A program made the translations under genes and the position numbers. This document shows, piece by piece, positions 5,990 to 6,245 of a stretch of 6,245 nucleotides of DNA. This DNA is from Deltaproteobacteria bacterium (lineage in GTDB: Bacteria > UBA10199 > SBBF01). Under the pieces are notes generated by a model that was not told the DNA's origin, made no database searches, and worked only from the letters and a program-made list of their open reading frames with translations. The DNA lies in assembly GCA_016207765.1 (NCBI GenBank), contig JACQOY010000221.1:1-6245 (forward strand), given 5' to 3'. Within the stretch, counting starts at the first letter, position 1. Each line of letters starts with the position of its first letter.

Positions 5990-6243
5990 AATGATGTAGG
6001 GGCAACCCCCCGTGGCCGTTAAACGGCCCCTCTTTATGGGGTTGCCCTGCCCGGAGGGCGGACACAGAGGTCCGCCCCTACATCATTATGTTTTATCTTT
6101 TTTACAAAGTCCGCCGTGAAGACATTTGTCTGATCAAGGCGCTTCTCGAAATATACGAGAACATGATGCTCGTTTCCACCATTGACGAAGCGGAAGCAAA
6201 GATACAGGTCTCCATCGCCCCCGATTTTTTGGATGACTGCCGG
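5834..6243. repeat. Long imperfect inverted repeat formed by the two head-to-head DUF4911-like genes
   Basis: The left arm (5834-6003) and right arm (6074-6243) are reverse complements with about 24 mismatches in the 156 coding bases. The inner 17 bases, CATAATGATGTAGGGGC (5987-6003) and GCCCCTACATCATTATG (6074-6090), match perfectly and include both start codons. A further 34 bases also match exactly (5926-5959 with 6118-6151). The right arm runs up to the window edge, so the true length may be greater. The arms have diverged too much to be a simple assembly fold-back of a single copy. Confidence 0.9.
5996..6081. repeat. Composite REP-like palindrome between the divergent gene pair
   Basis: GTAGGGGC (5996-6003) and GCCCCTAC (6074-6081) bound two hairpin units. 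The first is GGGCAACCCC (6000-6009) with GGGGTTGCCC (6038-6047), a perfect 10-bp stem enclosing GGCCGTT/AACGGCC (6014-6020 with 6022-6028). The second is GGGCGGAC (6056-6063) with GTCCGCCC (6070-6077) and a 6-base loop. A small GCCCT/AGGGC stem (6044-6048 with 6055-6059) bridges them. Two paired palindromes resemble a BIME, the composite form of REP elements. It takes up nearly the whole 98-bp spacer, which leaves no recognisable promoter. No poly-T follows either side, so it is not an intrinsic terminator. Confidence 0.85.
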
Positions 6244-6245
6244 AC
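6088..6245 (+). CDS. DUF4911-like small protein of unknown function (copy 2, partial)
   Basis: The frame opens with ATG at 6088 and continues without a stop to the window edge, giving 52 complete codons. The product begins MFYLFYKVRREDICLIK and is identical to the minus-strand copy at 43 of 52 residues, with no gap. Changes are at residues 2, 8, 22, 35, 37, 41, 42, 48 and 49, mostly conservative. About ten further codons differ only silently. An open frame with many silent changes suggests both copies have been kept as coding genes rather than one decaying. There is no Shine-Dalgarno; the upstream leader GCCCCTACATCATT is the same as that of copy 1 and belongs to the repeat. The C-terminus lies outside the window, so its completeness is not known. 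Confidence 0.78.
   Translation, partial: MFYLFYKVRREDICLIKALLEIYENMMLVSTIDEAEAKIQVSIAPDFLDDCR

Noticed and set aside
6000..6047. Intrinsic terminator for the divergent small genes
   Set aside because: It is upstream of both genes rather than downstream, and there is no T-run after the stem.
5834..6243. Assembly fold-back (chimeric inverted repeat)
   Set aside because: The arms differ at about 24 of 156 coding bases, many silent, and both frames remain open, which an artefact from one template would not show.

Overview
The window carries the 3' part of a type II secretion system (T2SS) operon, then an rRNA/tRNA methyltransferase gene, then an inverted pair of small paralogous genes of unknown function. 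The T2SS gene order (gspJ-gspK-gspL-gspM-gspN), a GspL whose cytoplasmic half looks like the pilus protein PilM, a GspN of the type found in deltaproteobacteria, and DUF4911-like proteins together suggest a deltaproteobacterial-type Gram-negative (Desulfobacterota, Myxococcota, Bdellovibrionota or a related uncultivated lineage). This is inferred from gene content; no marker in the window fixes the taxon. GC content is moderate by eye, and few genes have a clear Shine-Dalgarno sequence.

Positions 1-4725, all on the + strand, read as one operon: the tail of gspJ (minor pseudopilin), gspK (large tip pseudopilin, overlapping gspJ by 23 nt), gspL (PilM-like actin fold plus membrane anchor plus periplasmic domain), gspM (single-pass partner of GspL) and gspN (membrane-anchored accessory protein). 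GspJ and GspK belong at the tip of the pseudopilus. GspL and GspM form the inner-membrane platform that would link the GspE ATPase to the pilus. The operon is tight except for a 47-bp gap before gspL, with a possible weak promoter, and a 68-bp gap before gspM filled by a palindromic REP-like element. That element also supplies the gspL stop codon.

rlmN (4722-5756) overlaps the end of gspN by 4 nt, so a housekeeping 23S rRNA/tRNA adenine-C2 methyltransferase appears to be translationally coupled to the secretion operon. It has all the expected catalytic cysteines.

Positions 5753-6245 hold the most unusual structure. Two DUF4911-like genes stand head to head. They share 43 of the 52 visible residues and about 132 of 156 coding bases. 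The 98-bp spacer between them is almost entirely a REP-like palindrome, whose perfect 17-bp outer arms run through both start codons. The minus-strand copy ends tail to tail with rlmN on a shared TTAA. The plus-strand copy is cut off by the window edge. The palindromes at 3144-3206 and 5996-6081 share GTAGGGGC / GCCCCTAC-type ends and appear to belong to one repeat family. I found no tRNA, rRNA, CRISPR array, transposase gene or convincing intrinsic terminator. No stretch over 300 bases is without a gene.
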